This document shows positions 4,946 to 5,248 of a stretch of 5,248 bases of DNA, piece after piece. A program made the translations under genes and the position numbers. Position 1 is the first letter of the stretch. Every line of letters begins with the position of its first letter. Origin of the DNA: CAYXDR01 sp046498185 (GTDB lineage Bacteria > Desulfobacterota > DSM-4660 > Desulfatiglandales > Desulfatiglandaceae); NCBI GenBank assembly GCA_046498185.1, contig JAWOBE010000117.1:1-5248 (forward strand), in the 5' to 3' direction. Under the pieces are notes generated by a model. That model was given only the letters and a program-made list of their open reading frames with translations, did no database searches and had not been told where the DNA came from.

Positions 4946-5248
4946 ATTAGCTATTAGCCATTAGCTTTTAGCTTTTAGCTTTTAGCTTTTAGGTGTTCGG
5001 ACTTAAAAACACTATTTTAAAACAGACGATACCGATTCCGATACCGACGCCGATCTCAACACCCCCCGTGCGGACCAGGTCAAAACATCGTTTCGACACT
5101 CCAGAAAGACGATTACGACAACGATAACGTGTCGGGGATGGAAACCCGACCTACGGGGAAGATCAAGTTTCTCATCGGTGAACCCTCGCCCCGAGGGCAC
5201 CGGTGGTTTACCACAGGTGTAGATGGGGATGTTCGTGCGAGAAAATCA
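4946..5248 (-). repeat. Composite repeat copy B (5' side of glnD), runs off the window
   Basis: Read on the minus strand it starts at the window edge with TGATTTTCTCG, then GTGG-TAAA-CCAC (5203-5214), CCCTCG/CGAGGG with a three-base loop (5183-5197), CCGATGAGAAA, CTTCCCCGTAG, the hairpin GTCGGGTTTCCATCCCCGAC, ACACGTTATCGTTGTCG, GGAGTGTCGAAACGATG, CCGCACGG (5066-5073), the 6-bp tract, the linker, and 7-bp units changed to CTAAAAG (4946-4993). It matches copy A module by module in inverted orientation. It must extend past the window edge if it is as long as copy A's context. No gene is present in 4750-5248. Confidence 0.9.

Noticed and set aside
5012..5200. Minus-strand 62-residue open frame, with a similar one at 4583-4810
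   Set aside because: These consist of composite-repeat sequence, the second overlapping the glnD start; the same peptide strings recur in each repeat copy.

Overview
The window looks like part of a Desulfobacterota (former deltaproteobacterial) chromosome, probably a sulfate reducer of the Desulfobacterales type. This is an inference. It rests on the character of the GlnD protein and on the dense mosaic of short tandem repeats and small hairpins between genes. No rRNA or other firm taxonomic marker is present.

Layout: 1-420 is non-coding and holds two tandem copies (period 224 bp) of a GC-rich array of small hairpins. 420-630 is AT-rich with an imperfect inverted repeat and a short ACAGGAT-type repeat. 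630-1239 (minus strand) is a two-gene overlapping operon that looks like a HicB-like antitoxin followed by a HicA-like toxin. 1250-2030 is about 780 bp without a convincing gene. It contains a partial repeat copy, a 9-bp repeat present three times, a strongly self-complementary stretch, a long stem-loop, and a full copy (A) of a composite repeat of about 330 bp. 2020-4689 (minus) is glnD, the bifunctional uridylyltransferase/uridylyl-removing enzyme of nitrogen control, complete with all expected domains. 4750-5248 holds an inverted copy (B) of the composite repeat, whose distal part is tandemly triplicated and runs to within about 55 bp of the glnD start.

The most interesting content is the composite repeat. 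Its modules are hairpins with variable loops, a long-range complementary pair, a 6-bp GGTATC-like tract, a conserved A/T-rich linker, and a 7-bp CTAATRG-like tract. It occurs in inverted orientation on both sides of glnD, partially upstream of the toxin-antitoxin pair, and as divergent copies at the left end. One hairpin stem differs between copies by a compensatory change (GTGG/CCAC versus GTGC/GCAC), which suggests that the folded form is maintained. Copy A reaches into glnD and supplies its stop codon.

The genes do not form one pathway. glnD acts in nitrogen sensing; the toxin-antitoxin pair is an accessory module lying in the repeat-rich ground. No transposase, integrase, CRISPR array, tRNA or rRNA was recognised.
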